A stretch of DNA of 64,000 nt. It comes from Flavobacterium sp. Root901. Lineage in GTDB: Bacteria; Bacteroidota; Bacteroidia; Flavobacteriales; Flavobacteriaceae. Position numbers and translations under genes: made by a program. The stretch is taken from contig NZ_LMJB01000009.1 of assembly GCF_001429765.1 (NCBI RefSeq), positions 124,001-188,000 of the forward strand. Direction: 5' to 3'. The first letter of the stretch is position 1. Each line of letters starts with the position of its first letter. The notes under the pieces were generated by a model. The model saw only the letters and a program-made list of their open reading frames with translations. It searched no databases and had not been told where the DNA came from. Positions 42,271 to 51,710 of the stretch are shown here, piece by piece.

Positions 42271-44061
42271 TTAATAACCGTAATCGTTAACTATTTTACC
42301 GTTACTTCCGTCAATAAATACTTGCCAGATTGGCCAGAATTGTCTGTTATCGGGATTCACTCCGGCTTTGTACAACGAATTGATTTTGGTATCCGCCGCC
42401 GCGCCAGTCCATGTCCATGCAAAAGAAGTATAATCTGCACCCGGATTTGCAGTCTCTCCACGATTTAATCCGTAAATATCCAAACTAACATTGTCTGCTT
42501 TAAATTTATAATATAAGGTTGTTGGTACTGTTGCATATTCGCCCGCACGCTGGGATAAATTTGCCATTTTAACTTTCGCTTCGTCTAATTTTGTTTTAAG
42601 AAGATTCCAGCGAATAAGTGCCTGTTTACGCTCCATTTCGCCGGTAAATTCAAATTTATTTTCTTCTACAATAGCGTTAAACATAGCGGCTTTGCTGGTT
42701 AAGGCATTAACGTAAGCATCAACTTTTACTGCATGAACAGCTGAAGGAAATGCTCTTTGGCGAATTTCTTTTAAATATGGCGCCGCTGCACTTGGACCTT
42801 CTAATTCGTTTGCCGCTTCTGCAGCAATTAAAAGAACCTCTGCATAACGCATATAAATTTTATTTACACCATCGTCGTTGGTTGAGGTTACAAAACGAGT
42901 CATCCATTCGTAACGATATTTCCCAAAATACCATGTGTTTAGAGCACCTAGTTCTTGTTTTGCAACATTGTTTACTGCTGTTCCATATTTGTACGGAACA
43001 CAGGTTACATCTCTGCGCGTATCTGCCTGATCATAATCATAGAATACAAAAGGCAGCGGTCCGGCAGTTCCTCCGCGGTTTGCGCCATTTGCATGGAACT
43101 GATCGTTTGTAGTATGGCGAACTGCAAATGTAAACAGCATACGGCCTCTTCCTTCTGAAAATGGAATTTCCCAAAGAGATTCGCCGCCTGCCACTAAATA
43201 TTCCTGATTGTATTTTCTCCAGAATGTTTCAAATGAAGATTCTAAATGTGCAGATCCGCTTGCAATTACCGAACGACATTCTGACAAAGCCAATGCGTAC
43301 ATATTGGCTACAGAAAGCTGCGGATCTGTACTTCTTCTAACTCCGTCAGGATATTGCTGATAACCGCTGGCAGCCATTGCCAAACGGGCACGAAATCCTT
43401 TTACAAAAGCTTTATTGATTCTTTCCACACTGCTTGTTGCTGTCGTTTCGCCAGGCCATGGCACTAATGTTGCAGCTTCTCCTAAATCAGCAAGAAGCTG
43501 TTTGTAAATTTCGTCACGGCTCGTTTTCAGTACGTACAAATTACCATTGTTTAAAGGCTCAAATCGGTATGGAACATCTCCCCAGGCTTTAATTAAATCG
43601 GCATAATAAATTGCTCTTAATGTTAATGCCTCTCCAAGTAAATATCCTAACTGAGATCCCGGTGTCGGGTTTCCGTAAGCACGTAAACCGCGGATACAAA
43701 TATTAGCACGCTCAATTCCTGAATACATCATGGCCCAGGCATTGTTTGTTGTATTCATTTGAGAGTTATTTGCTTTTGCATCATACGTACATAAATCTGA
43801 TGCATCACTTACAGTTTGTGAAGAGTTATACCATTCTGTATCTGTATTCAATCCGTAGAAAGGAAGAAAACGGCCTCTGTAAGAGTTAGTTTCAGCAAAC
43901 GGAATCTTAATTCCGTCTATTGCTCCTTCGGCTAATCCCGGACTCGAAAAAATAACCGATTCATCTAAGGTCGATTGTGCCGGAGCATCTAAATAATCAT
44001 CTGAACAGGAAGTAAAAAGACTTGCTAAAATAAATCCTGCTATTAATATTTTATGTTTCAT
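42271..44061 (-). CDS. RagB/SusD-family glycan-binding lipoprotein
   Basis: A 596-residue lipoprotein with the signal ending LFTSC (Cys19). The SusD fold is supported by DYLDAPAQSTLDESVIFSSPGLAEGAIDGI near the N-terminus, the TPR-like segments (LGYLLGEALTLRAIYYADLIKAWGDVPY), and KIYMRYAEVLLIAAEAANEL. SusD proteins form a lid on the SusC barrel. It lies 20 bp downstream of SusC and 33 bp upstream of the DUF5123 lipoprotein. With no enzymes nearby, the glycan cannot be named. Confidence 0.93.
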   Translation of the reverse strand: MKHKILIAGFILASLFTSCSDDYLDAPAQSTLDESVIFSSPGLAEGAIDGIKIPFAETNSYRGRFLPFYGLNTDTEWYNSSQTVSDASDLCTYDAKANNSQMNTTNNAWAMMYSGIERANICIRGLRAYGNPTPGSQLGYLLGEALTLRAIYYADLIKAWGDVPYRFEPLNNGNLYVLKTSRDEIYKQLLADLGEAATLVPWPGETTATSSVERINKAFVKGFRARLAMAASGYQQYPDGVRRSTDPQLSVANMYALALSECRSVIASGSAHLESSFETFWRKYNQEYLVAGGESLWEIPFSEGRGRMLFTFAVRHTTNDQFHANGANRGGTAGPLPFVFYDYDQADTRRDVTCVPYKYGTAVNNVAKQELGALNTWYFGKYRYEWMTRFVTSTNDDGVNKIYMRYAEVLLIAAEAANELEGPSAAAPYLKEIRQRAFPSAVHAVKVDAYVNALTSKAAMFNAIVEENKFEFTGEMERKQALIRWNLLKTKLDEAKVKMANLSQRAGEYATVPTTLYYKFKADNVSLDIYGLNRGETANPGADYTSFAWTWTGAAADTKINSLYKAGVNPDNRQFWPIWQVFIDGSNGKIVNDYGY

Positions 44062-44081
44062 CTTGTGAAAGTTTTACTGAA

Positions 44082-47000
44082 TTAAAAATTAAGGTTTAAA
44101 CCAAATATCAACTGTCTGCTTCTCGGATAAGCTGAATAATCAACTCCCGGAGTAAGCGGCGTATTTCTTCTTGTTGAAGATTCAGGATCAGGACCTGTGT
44201 ATTTAGTCCATACAAAAACATTACTTGCAGTCAGATAAAATCTTAACTTCGAAACTCCTAATGCAGAAGTTAAATTATTTGGTGTAGTATAACCTAAACT
44301 TAATGTGTTAAGTCTCAGAAAAGATCCGTCTTCAACAGCCCAGTCACTAAAAACATAACGCGGCATATAAGGAGACCACATGGTTGTGTTTGCATTTAAA
44401 GCCGCAAGTGCCGCAGGATCGGTTACTAATTGTCCTGTATTAGGATCCAGGTTTGTCCATCTTGTTCCGTCAGCCATTTCAGAATTTAAATTTCTATACT
44501 GCCCATTCGGAACTGAAGTTGAGAACTCCACTTTATTTGCATTATAAACATCATTTCCAATACTGTAATTAAATGCTGCAGAAAGATCAAATCCGTATGC
44601 ATTGGCATTCAGCACAAATCCTCCCGTACTTTTTGGATTGGCATTTCCGATAACAGTCAGGTCGCTGGCATCTACTTTGCCGTCATCTGTAATATCTTTT
44701 AACTTCATTGCTCCCGGTTTCATAGGTCCCACAATTGTAGTTGCATCTGCCACTCCCGGTTTTAAAGTATAAGTTCCTGCATTGTAATTAAAGTCAGATA
44801 CTTCGTAGCGCCCGTCACTTTTATATCCGTACATAATACCTATTGGCTGACCAACGTTTACTAAAAAATCATTTCCAATAGCTGTAGAAGCCCATCCTGA
44901 ACTTGCACCAAAATTATTCATTACACCAAGAGAATTAATTCTGTTGGTATTGAAACCAGCATTAAAAGAAATACTTACACCATATTTATCCCTTTCAATA
45001 AGATTAAGATTTAAAGTTGCTTCAAGACCACTGTTTTCAACTTCTCCCATATTTCTGTACTGAAAATCATATCCTCCAGAAATCGGGAAGTTGATTAACA
45101 AATCTTTGGTGGTATTTTTATAGTATTCTACAGATCCTGTTACGCGGTTTTTGAATAAATCAAAATCTAAACCTATATTTTGGGTTACAGTCGTTTCCCA
45201 TTTCAAATCAGGGTTTGCCATTGTTTTAGAGGCTGCCCAGTAATTGTCTACGCCATTAATCCAGGTAGAAGTAGAAGAAATAAAACTCTGAACCATCTGC
45301 CCTGTCGGAATATTATTGTTTCCGGCTTCTCCATAACTTACTCTTAATTTAAGCAGGTTGATCCACGAAGCATTTTTCATAAATTCCTCACCAGAGATTT
45401 TCCATGCTGCAGCAGCAGCCGGAAAAAAGCCCCATTTGTTATCTCCTAAGAATTTACTGGAGCCATCAGCACGGTATGTTGCAGTAAAAAGGTAACGGTC
45501 TTTATAATCATAATTAACACGACCAAAGAAAGAAAGCAGTTTGTCATCCGGAAAATAGAAATTATCAACCGCAACCGGCGTACCCTGAGTTGTTAGTTTT
45601 TTTGCCTGGTCTAAACCAAAAGACAAGGGATAACCATGGATAGCCGTATTTACATCATTTCTTTTATACTCAATAGATTCCTCACCAAAAAGAAGTTTTA
45701 AATTATGATTTTCTCCAACTATCTTTTTTAAATCATAGTTCAGCGTATTTGCATTTCTAAAACGAGTGTCTTTTCTGTCTCCTAAAATCATGGCCGGCAT
45801 ACCTTGTCTTTCTGCCGCAGGATTATTTTTTACATAATAAGTAGAGCGTCCAAAATAACGGTAATCTAAATAATTGTAATTATCTAAACCTAATTCTGTT
45901 TTAAAAACTAAATCACTAGTAAGTTTCCATGAAAAACTGCCTAACATATTAAAGTTTTTTCTAAACTGCTGACGATCTGTATCTGCAATCGCCACAAAAG
46001 GATGTGTTAGATTTTCTGAAACCGCTTCGTCTGTATCATCTGTTGTTAAGCCCGGAACCGGAATTGGAGCATATCCTACAATATTTTTTAAACGAGAATC
46101 TGCAGAAGAAACCTCATTTTGTTCATTCATTCCACCTCCGTTAATTTCAGTATCAGAATAACGCATTGTAAAACTCAAATCTACCTTATCAGAAGCTTTA
46201 CTGTTTAAAGCAAGAGACAAGTTGTTTCTATTAAAATCTGAACCCAGCATAATTGCTTTTTCATCATAATGAGCATAATTGAAATTGTAATTCATTTTTT
46301 CAGAACCACCACGAATCGATAAGTCACGGCTCTGAACCTCACCTTTACGTCCAAAAACCTGTCTCTGCCAGTTATTGCCTTTCATGCCTTTGTACATATC
46401 ATAATCCTGCCATGCCCCAAAATATTTTTCGTAAGAACTTAAATCTGTATTGTCTTTAAGCAAAGCGTACTCATACTGCCATTTGACATAATCTTCAGGA
46501 GAAGTTACACCAATGGTATTGGCAATTTTTTTCATACCATAAAACATGTTATAGTTTACTGATATTTTTCCGTCTTTGCCTTTTTTGGTTGTAACAATCA
46601 CCACACCGTATGCTCCTCTGGAACCGTAAATTGCCGTAGATGATGCATCTTTTAATATAGTCATCGTTTCAATATCAGAAGAAGAAATATCATTAATGTT
46701 ATTTACCGGAAATCCATCTACAATATATAATGGCGAAGCATCTTGCGTTAAAGATCCGTTTCCACGAATTCTAATCTGAACATTTGAATCTGGCGAACCT
46801 TCAGAAGAGGTTACCTGAACTCCTGCAATACGGCCTGTTAAAGCCTCAGCCACATTGGGTACCGGAATTTTACGCATATCATTTCCAGAAAATGTAGCCA
46901 CAGCACCCGTTAAATCAGATTTTTTTGAAGTACCATATCCAATTACAACAACTTCATTCAAATTATTAGCATCCTCAGACATCGTTGCATTGACTTTGCT

Positions 47001-47294
47001 TTTGCCTTCTGTAGAAATCTCAATAGTTTTAAATCCTATAAAAGAAAAATTTAAAACCGCTTTTGGATTGGTTAATTTCAATTTATAGTGTCCATCAAAA
47101 TCGGTAGAAGTCCCGTTCTTTGTTCCTTTTTCCAGAACATTAACTCCTGGCAAAGAAAGTCCGGCTGCGTCTTTAACGGTTCCTTCTATTGTTACTCCCT
47201 GAGCATGCGCTCGATTGCTTAGAAGCAAACACAATAAGAAAACAACTGCAAAGCAGCGATTTGCTCCTTTGTTTAATAAATCTTTAAAATTCAT
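44082..47294 (-). CDS. SusC/RagA-family TonB-linked outer-membrane protein
   Basis: A 1070-residue receptor. The signal peptide ends SNRAHAQ (about residue 32). A CarboxypepD-like domain (about 33-115, VTIEGTVKDAAGLSLPGVNVLE) is followed by a plug with the SusC hallmark VVIGYGTSKKSDLTGAV and then the barrel, ending in FGLNLNF. It imports glycans with SusD and TonB. No STN domain is present, so it does not signal through FecR. The upstream region carries a TATGTTTG -7 box and a TGTAATCGATTACA palindrome that suggest LacI-type control; the regulator is not in view. Confidence 0.95.
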   Translation of the reverse strand: MNFKDLLNKGANRCFAVVFLLCLLLSNRAHAQGVTIEGTVKDAAGLSLPGVNVLEKGTKNGTSTDFDGHYKLKLTNPKAVLNFSFIGFKTIEISTEGKSKVNATMSEDANNLNEVVVIGYGTSKKSDLTGAVATFSGNDMRKIPVPNVAEALTGRIAGVQVTSSEGSPDSNVQIRIRGNGSLTQDASPLYIVDGFPVNNINDISSSDIETMTILKDASSTAIYGSRGAYGVVIVTTKKGKDGKISVNYNMFYGMKKIANTIGVTSPEDYVKWQYEYALLKDNTDLSSYEKYFGAWQDYDMYKGMKGNNWQRQVFGRKGEVQSRDLSIRGGSEKMNYNFNYAHYDEKAIMLGSDFNRNNLSLALNSKASDKVDLSFTMRYSDTEINGGGMNEQNEVSSADSRLKNIVGYAPIPVPGLTTDDTDEAVSENLTHPFVAIADTDRQQFRKNFNMLGSFSWKLTSDLVFKTELGLDNYNYLDYRYFGRSTYYVKNNPAAERQGMPAMILGDRKDTRFRNANTLNYDLKKIVGENHNLKLLFGEESIEYKRNDVNTAIHGYPLSFGLDQAKKLTTQGTPVAVDNFYFPDDKLLSFFGRVNYDYKDRYLFTATYRADGSSKFLGDNKWGFFPAAAAAWKISGEEFMKNASWINLLKLRVSYGEAGNNNIPTGQMVQSFISSTSTWINGVDNYWAASKTMANPDLKWETTVTQNIGLDFDLFKNRVTGSVEYYKNTTKDLLINFPISGGYDFQYRNMGEVENSGLEATLNLNLIERDKYGVSISFNAGFNTNRINSLGVMNNFGASSGWASTAIGNDFLVNVGQPIGIMYGYKSDGRYEVSDFNYNAGTYTLKPGVADATTIVGPMKPGAMKLKDITDDGKVDASDLTVIGNANPKSTGGFVLNANAYGFDLSAAFNYSIGNDVYNANKVEFSTSVPNGQYRNLNSEMADGTRWTNLDPNTGQLVTDPAALAALNANTTMWSPYMPRYVFSDWAVEDGSFLRLNTLSLGYTTPNNLTSALGVSKLRFYLTASNVFVWTKYTGPDPESSTRRNTPLTPGVDYSAYPRSRQLIFGLNLNF

Positions 47295-47466
47295 GGTTGA
47301 TTGTTTAAGTTATTAATTGTTTAAAGTGGTTTTTGTGGTTTAATTTTTTGTATTATGATTTCGCTTTTAGTCCCATCAGCTATTATGTTTTTCCTGTAAA
47401 GCTTTGTGATTTCTTATCGTGCTTTTTTGTAAGAATTAAATTTTAAATTTAACATTTACAAAAAGT

Positions 47467-47488
47467 TGTAATCGATTACACAAACATA
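47467..47488 (-). promoter_or_regulatory. Promoter and LacI-like operator of the SusC operon
   Basis: On the minus strand the -7 box TATGTTTG (47488-47481) is followed immediately by the perfect palindrome TGTAATCGATTACA (47480-47467), which has the central CG typical of LacI-family sites. The operator would cover the transcription start. It leaves a leader of about 180 bases to the SusC start. Confidence 0.65.
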
Positions 47489-47652
47489 GATATTTTTTTT
47501 ATATAAAAAATTTAAATTCATAAAAATTTCATAATTAAAATTATAAATCAAAAATAAATCAGCTTTTTTATACGACATGTGTAATTTTATTGAGATATAA
47601 ATATTAAATATATTATTGAATTTTATCAATTTGATGTGATTTTATTAAAAAA

Positions 47653-47664
47653 ACAATCGATTAC
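47653..47664. promoter_or_regulatory. Second operator half-match upstream of the SusC operon
   Basis: ACAATCGATTACA at about 47653-47664 shares AATCGATTACA with the palindrome at 47467-47480, from which it lies 186 bases away. It could support repression looping. No other function is seen in the rest of the 624-bp intergenic region except a terminator. Confidence 0.4.
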
Positions 47665-47860
47665 AAGCTTACAATTTAGAAAATTTTTAAGTGTTATTTT
47701 AACATTTAATTTTGACGCAAAAATCATAGAATTAAATGTAGACCTTGTTTTTTAACAAGTTTTTCTTTTAAAATGAAATTCATAACTAAATCCAAAACAA
47801 CAATTTGAATCCAAAAATTAGTTTACAAAACATTAAACAACTCTAAAAAACAATAAGGCA

Positions 47861-47892
47861 CAAAAAAAACCCTTAGATACTCTCTAAGGGTT
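47861..47892 (-). terminator. Terminator of the MFS gene
   Basis: AACCCTTAGA (47868-47877) pairs with TCTAAGGGTT (47883-47892); on the minus strand the hairpin is followed by a T-run (A-run at 47861-47869 on the plus strand). It lies 26 bases after the MFS stop. Confidence 0.8.
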
Positions 47893-47918
47893 AATTTAAA
47901 TTATTGAGCTATAAAACG

Positions 47919-49085
47919 TTATGTACTTTGAAGCTGTAAATCGTTTTTACGAATTCGGATTAATGTTATCGTTATGAGCATTCCAATAACTGACATTCCA
48001 ACTCCAATAAGGTTTGGCGATGCATAACTATATCCTGCGGTTAAAGGTAATCCGCCCAGAAAAGCTCCAAGTGCGTTTCCGATATTAAAACTTCCCTGAA
48101 GAGAAGCAGAAGCAATCATCTCTGCTCCTTTTGCAGTGCGAATCATCAGCATTTGAATTGGAGCAATAACAGAAAATGAAATAGCACCAGTTAAAAAAGT
48201 TAAAAATAACGATACATATTGATTGTATGAGAAGAAATAAACCAAAACCAAATCGACAGCCATTATAAATAATAATGACAATGTTGTAGGTGCAGGCGAA
48301 TATTTGTCTGCCAGTTTTCCTCCGGCAAAATTTCCAACGACCATACCCAGTCCGGCCAGAATTAAAATATACGAAACATCGCCCTCTGCAAATTTTGAGA
48401 CATTCGTTAATAAAGGCGCGATATAACTAATCCAGGCAAATAATCCACCAAAACCAATTGCAGTTATCCCGATAATTAACCAGGCTTCGGTTCTTTTAAA
48501 AAATTCTAATTGTTTTTTCATATTCACGGTTTCGCCTTTTTCCAGCTGCGGCATCCACAATGAAATAAATAAAAAAGTAAGAAGACCAACAATGGCAATT
48601 AAAACAAAAGTATAACGCCAGATAAAATTATGACCAATATAAGTACCAATAGGAACTCCAATTAAATTGGCCAGCGTTAAACCAGAAAACATAATTGCAA
48701 TTGCCTGTGCTTCTTTTCCTTTATCGGCCAAACGACTTGCAACTACAGCACCAACTCCAAAAAATGCTCCGTGCGGCAGTCCCGATAAAAATCGCGATGC
48801 AAATAAAAAATTATAAGAAGGCGCAATAATAGAAAGCGCATTAAAAACCGTTAACATTAATGCTAAAATTAAAAGCATTTTTTTTGGAGCAAAATTTCTT
48901 CCGAGAATTACCAATAAAGGAGCACCAATAACAACTCCAAGTGCATAGGCCGAAATTAAATATCCGGCAACAGGAATACTAACTTTCATATCTGAAGCAA
49001 TATCAGGAAGAAGACCCATCATTACAAACTCGGTTATACCGATTGTTAAACCCCCAAAGGAGAGTGCAATAAGACTTTTTTTCAT
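47919..49085 (-). CDS. MFS transporter (AraJ/YdhP-like efflux)
   Basis: A 388-residue inner-membrane transporter with about 12 helices. GITEFVMMGLLPDIASDMKVSIPVAGYLISAYALGVVIGAP is the standard opening of the sugar-efflux/drug group of MFS. The motif-A loop RNFAPKKMLLILAL follows helix 2, and GRFLSGLPHGAFFGVGA-type residues occur in helix 4-5. Arabinose-efflux annotation is often given but says little about substrate. The divergent AraC gene at 49189, 103 bp away, probably regulates it. A terminator follows at 47861-47892. Confidence 0.88.
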   Translation of the reverse strand: MKKSLIALSFGGLTIGITEFVMMGLLPDIASDMKVSIPVAGYLISAYALGVVIGAPLLVILGRNFAPKKMLLILALMLTVFNALSIIAPSYNFLFASRFLSGLPHGAFFGVGAVVASRLADKGKEAQAIAIMFSGLTLANLIGVPIGTYIGHNFIWRYTFVLIAIVGLLTFLFISLWMPQLEKGETVNMKKQLEFFKRTEAWLIIGITAIGFGGLFAWISYIAPLLTNVSKFAEGDVSYILILAGLGMVVGNFAGGKLADKYSPAPTTLSLLFIMAVDLVLVYFFSYNQYVSLFLTFLTGAISFSVIAPIQMLMIRTAKGAEMIASASLQGSFNIGNALGAFLGGLPLTAGYSYASPNLIGVGMSVIGMLITITLIRIRKNDLQLQST

Positions 49086-49188
49086 TTTGATTTCATGAGA
49101 AAGGGAAAGACTTTCTACGATACAAATTTAACACTCTTAATCCTGAAAAAAGTTGTACATTTACAATATAAACTTGTAATAATAAAAC

Positions 49189-50022
49189 ATGCCGAAATTA
49201 AATCAATTTGAAACTCTTGTCATTCATGAGTTTGAAGATGAAAAATTTCATCTTCCGCCGCATACCCATACGTATTACGAAATCATTTATATAAAGAAAG
49301 GAAACGGTGTTCATCATCTCAATAATAATCTTCTTCCTTATAAATCCGGAGATTTATTTGTGATCTCGCCAGAAGACGAACATTATTTTGACATTAAAAA
49401 ACCAACCCGATTTGTCTATATAAAGTTTACTGACAATTATTTTAATTCTAAGCAAAATTTAACCTGCGACGAATTCTTAATTCACACACCGGAAAATTTT
49501 ATGCGGGATAAGTTATTAAAGGAAACGGTTTTAAAGTTAGACGATCCGTGCAAAACAATTCTTAAAAATACAATCGAAAACATTACAGCTTATAACTGCA
49601 AAACCGATGTCTCGACTTCGCCTATTATTTTTTATCAGATTCTTTCGATTTTCGGTTTAATTAAAGAAACCATAAAATGTATGAATCTGCGAATGGAATC
49701 GACACATATTGATAACGAGCAAATTGCAACTTATATTCACCAGAATATTTACAATCCAAAATTGGTTCAGATTAAAGTCATTGCGAGTCATTTTAATATT
49801 GCCGAAACTTATTTTAGTGCTTATTTCAAAAGAACATTTTCGATTAGTTACCGCGAATACATTAATAATTTACGAACAACCTTAATCGAAAAACGTATTC
49901 ATAATGACAAACTTTCGATAAAACAAATTGCGTACGAATTTGGTTTTACTGATGAAAGTCATCTTTCGAATTATTTTAAAAAGAAGAAAAACATGAAACC
50001 AACAGATTTTAAAAAAACATGA
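49189..50022 (+). CDS. AraC-family transcriptional regulator with cupin domain
   Basis: A 277-residue regulator. The N-terminal cupin (about 15-90) contains HLPPHTHTYYEIIYIKKGNG and DLFVISPEDEHYFDIKK, with the His-rich metal or ligand site. The AraC domain (about 175-277) has VIASHFNIAETYFSAYFKRTFS and LSIKQIAYEFGFTDESHLSNYFKKK. It is divergent from the MFS transporter and is its likely regulator, perhaps of the pump's substrate. Start ATG at 49189 is well placed. Confidence 0.9.
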   Translation: MPKLNQFETLVIHEFEDEKFHLPPHTHTYYEIIYIKKGNGVHHLNNNLLPYKSGDLFVISPEDEHYFDIKKPTRFVYIKFTDNYFNSKQNLTCDEFLIHTPENFMRDKLLKETVLKLDDPCKTILKNTIENITAYNCKTDVSTSPIIFYQILSIFGLIKETIKCMNLRMESTHIDNEQIATYIHQNIYNPKLVQIKVIASHFNIAETYFSAYFKRTFSISYREYINNLRTTLIEKRIHNDKLSIKQIAYEFGFTDESHLSNYFKKKKNMKPTDFKKT

Positions 50023-50086
50023 AATCTTAAATAAAGAACAGCTATTAAAAAAAATATTTAAATTTGTAATTCCAAAGTAATTTTCA

Positions 50087-50461
50087 TTGAAGAAAAAGAT
50101 TCACATATTATTATTCATTTTAAGTCTTGGCTTCTTTTTGATGTCCAATTCCGGATATGCATGTGGAAAATCTTCTGAAAAAAATTCTTGCGAAAAGAAA
50201 GTTACATCTTCACATTTATGTGAAAAAGACTGTTGCAAAAAAAGTCAGGATTCTAAAAAAGACAAAGGCGGCTGTAACAGAAAATGTGATCATTCCAGCT
50301 GTACAACTACTATTTTACAGTTTAGTATGATTACCCCAAACGAATTTGAATTCGAAAATAATCTCTTTAATTTCTCTCCTGAGAAATCCATTTCTTTTTA
50401 CAAAACTGCCAGTATTTCTGATGGTTTTACTTCTATTTGGTTAATTCCAAAAATAAAGTAA
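50087..50461 (+). CDS. Cys-rich exported small protein
   Basis: A 124-residue exported protein started by TTG at 50087; an in-frame stop just upstream leaves no ATG, and the translated signal peptide (KKKIHILLFILSLGFFLMSNSGYA) supports this start. The mature part has ten Cys within about 45 residues, including CEKDCCKKS and CNRKCDHSSC, and many Lys, which is a metal-binding look. It recalls the HYC_CC_PP family but lacks the HYC motif. It lies at the head of a copper module (DUF3347, regulator, ATPase, oxidase) and probably binds or chelates metal in the envelope. The family is not certain. Confidence 0.6.
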   Translation: MKKKIHILLFILSLGFFLMSNSGYACGKSSEKNSCEKKVTSSHLCEKDCCKKSQDSKKDKGGCNRKCDHSSCTTTILQFSMITPNEFEFENNLFNFSPEKSISFYKTASISDGFTSIWLIPKIK

Positions 50462-50503
50462 TACTATTTTTGACAGCCATAATTGCGTTTAATCTAACCG
50501 TAA

Positions 50504-50521
50504 TCCTGATAATTATCGGGA
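50504..50521. repeat. Short palindrome (TCCTGATAATTATCGGGA)
   Basis: An 18-base near-perfect inverted repeat with one G-U pair lies between the Cys-rich gene and DUF3347. It could end or attenuate the first transcript; no T-run follows it. Confidence 0.4.
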
Positions 50522-50602
50522 ATAAAGGTTGACGCAGAAAACAGAAAAAAATTAAAACTTCATAAGGAAACTCCGATTACCTTTAATAAAAATTATATAA
50601 AA

Positions 50603-51133
50603 ATGAAAAATTCAATTTCAATTATAGCAGCAGCAATTACATTATTATTTTCTGCAAATACAATTCAGGCAAACACCATTAAAACAGTAAAAACAGGAAT
50701 TGAAATTGCTGATTCAAGTCAGCTTCAAACTGTTTATGATGCTTATTTTACAGTAAAAGATGCTTTAATTAAAAGCGATGCTAAATTAACTTCGGCAAAA
50801 GCCAAAGATTTATTGGATGCCATTACTGCCGTAAAAATGGATAAATTAAAAACAGACGAACATACTGCCTGGATGAAAGTGGTAAAAAAACTAACTGCCG
50901 ATGCCAAAAGTATTTCTGCTTCAGCAGATCTTAAAAAACAACGTGAGACTTTTAAATCGCTTTCTAAAAACACTTATACTTTAATTAAAGCTTCAAAATC
51001 GACTGAAACTGTTTACAAGCAATATTGCCCAATGGCAGATGCTGATTGGTTAAGCAGAGAAAAAGCTGTAAAGAATCCTTATTATGGTTCTTCGATGTTA
51101 ACTTGCGGAAACGTAGTAGAAACTATCAAATAA
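50603..51133 (+). CDS. DUF3347 periplasmic protein
   Basis: A 176-residue exported protein with signal peptide (about 1-23, ending IQAN). The DUF3347 pattern covers most of the rest: VYDAYFTVKDALIKSDAKLTSAKAKDLL (helical), and the C-terminal signature YKQYCPMADADWLSREKAVKNPYYGSSMLTCGNVVETI, with the CPM and Cys pair. The family is common in Bacteroidota next to copper/silver genes and is thought to bind metal via those Cys, Met and His residues. The regulator gene starts 2 bp after its stop, and the frame of that gene could overlap it. Confidence 0.88.
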   Translation: MKNSISIIAAAITLLFSANTIQANTIKTVKTGIEIADSSQLQTVYDAYFTVKDALIKSDAKLTSAKAKDLLDAITAVKMDKLKTDEHTAWMKVVKKLTADAKSISASADLKKQRETFKSLSKNTYTLIKASKSTETVYKQYCPMADADWLSREKAVKNPYYGSSMLTCGNVVETIK

Positions 51134-51135
51134 AT

Positions 51136-51696
51136 ATGACGCTCTACATCAAAAATATGGTGTGCAGCCGCTGTAAAATGGTTGTGAAGTCTGAGTTGGA
51201 TAAACTCGGACTTCAAACTATTTCTGTTGAATTAGGCGAAGTCGAATTACAGGATGATATTACTGATTCTCAAAAAGAAATTCTGCTTAAAAACCTTCAG
51301 CCTTTGGGTTTTGATTTAATTGATGATAAAAAAACTAAAACTATCGAGAAAATCAAAAATCTTATTATCGATTTGGTCCATCATAAAAACAGCGAGCTAA
51401 AGGTTAATTTATCTGATTATCTGGCAGAAAATCTTAATCAGGATTACAATTCATTGAGTAATTTATTTTCTGAAATTGAAAACACAACAATAGAGAAATA
51501 TTTCATCAGCCAGAAAATTGAAAAAGTAAAAGAGTTATTAATTTACGATGAACATTCTCTAAGCGAAATTGCCGATATTTTAAATTACAGCAACGTAGCC
51601 CATTTGAGTAATCAGTTTAAAAAAATTACAGGCTTTACTCCTACTTCTTTCAAGCAGTCTAAAGATAAAAACCGAATTCAGATTGAGAATTTGTAG
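51136..51696 (+). CDS. HMA-like/AraC fusion regulator (putative copper sensor)
   Basis: A 186-residue regulator; its frame is open upstream, inside DUF3347, but the ATG at 51136 gives the native start. The N-terminal 65 residues, TLYIKNMVCSRCKMVVKSELDKLGL onwards, are a heavy-metal-associated-like ferredoxin fold with the CxxC metal site. An AraC helix-turn-helix (about 90-180) follows: LNQDYNSLSNLFSEIEN, then HSLSEIADILNYSNVAHLSNQFKKITG. Such a small metal-sensing AraC protein could control the copper genes either side. Regulation of the ATPase is inferred from the neighbourhood only. Confidence 0.8.
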   Translation: MTLYIKNMVCSRCKMVVKSELDKLGLQTISVELGEVELQDDITDSQKEILLKNLQPLGFDLIDDKKTKTIEKIKNLIIDLVHHKNSELKVNLSDYLAENLNQDYNSLSNLFSEIENTTIEKYFISQKIEKVKELLIYDEHSLSEIADILNYSNVAHLSNQFKKITGFTPTSFKQSKDKNRIQIENL

Positions 51697-51710
51697 TTTT
51701 TATTTTAACC

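Noticed and set aside
42955..43158. Plus-strand frames within the SusD gene
   Set aside because: They are shadows of the SusD coding frame, with irregular composition and no start signal.
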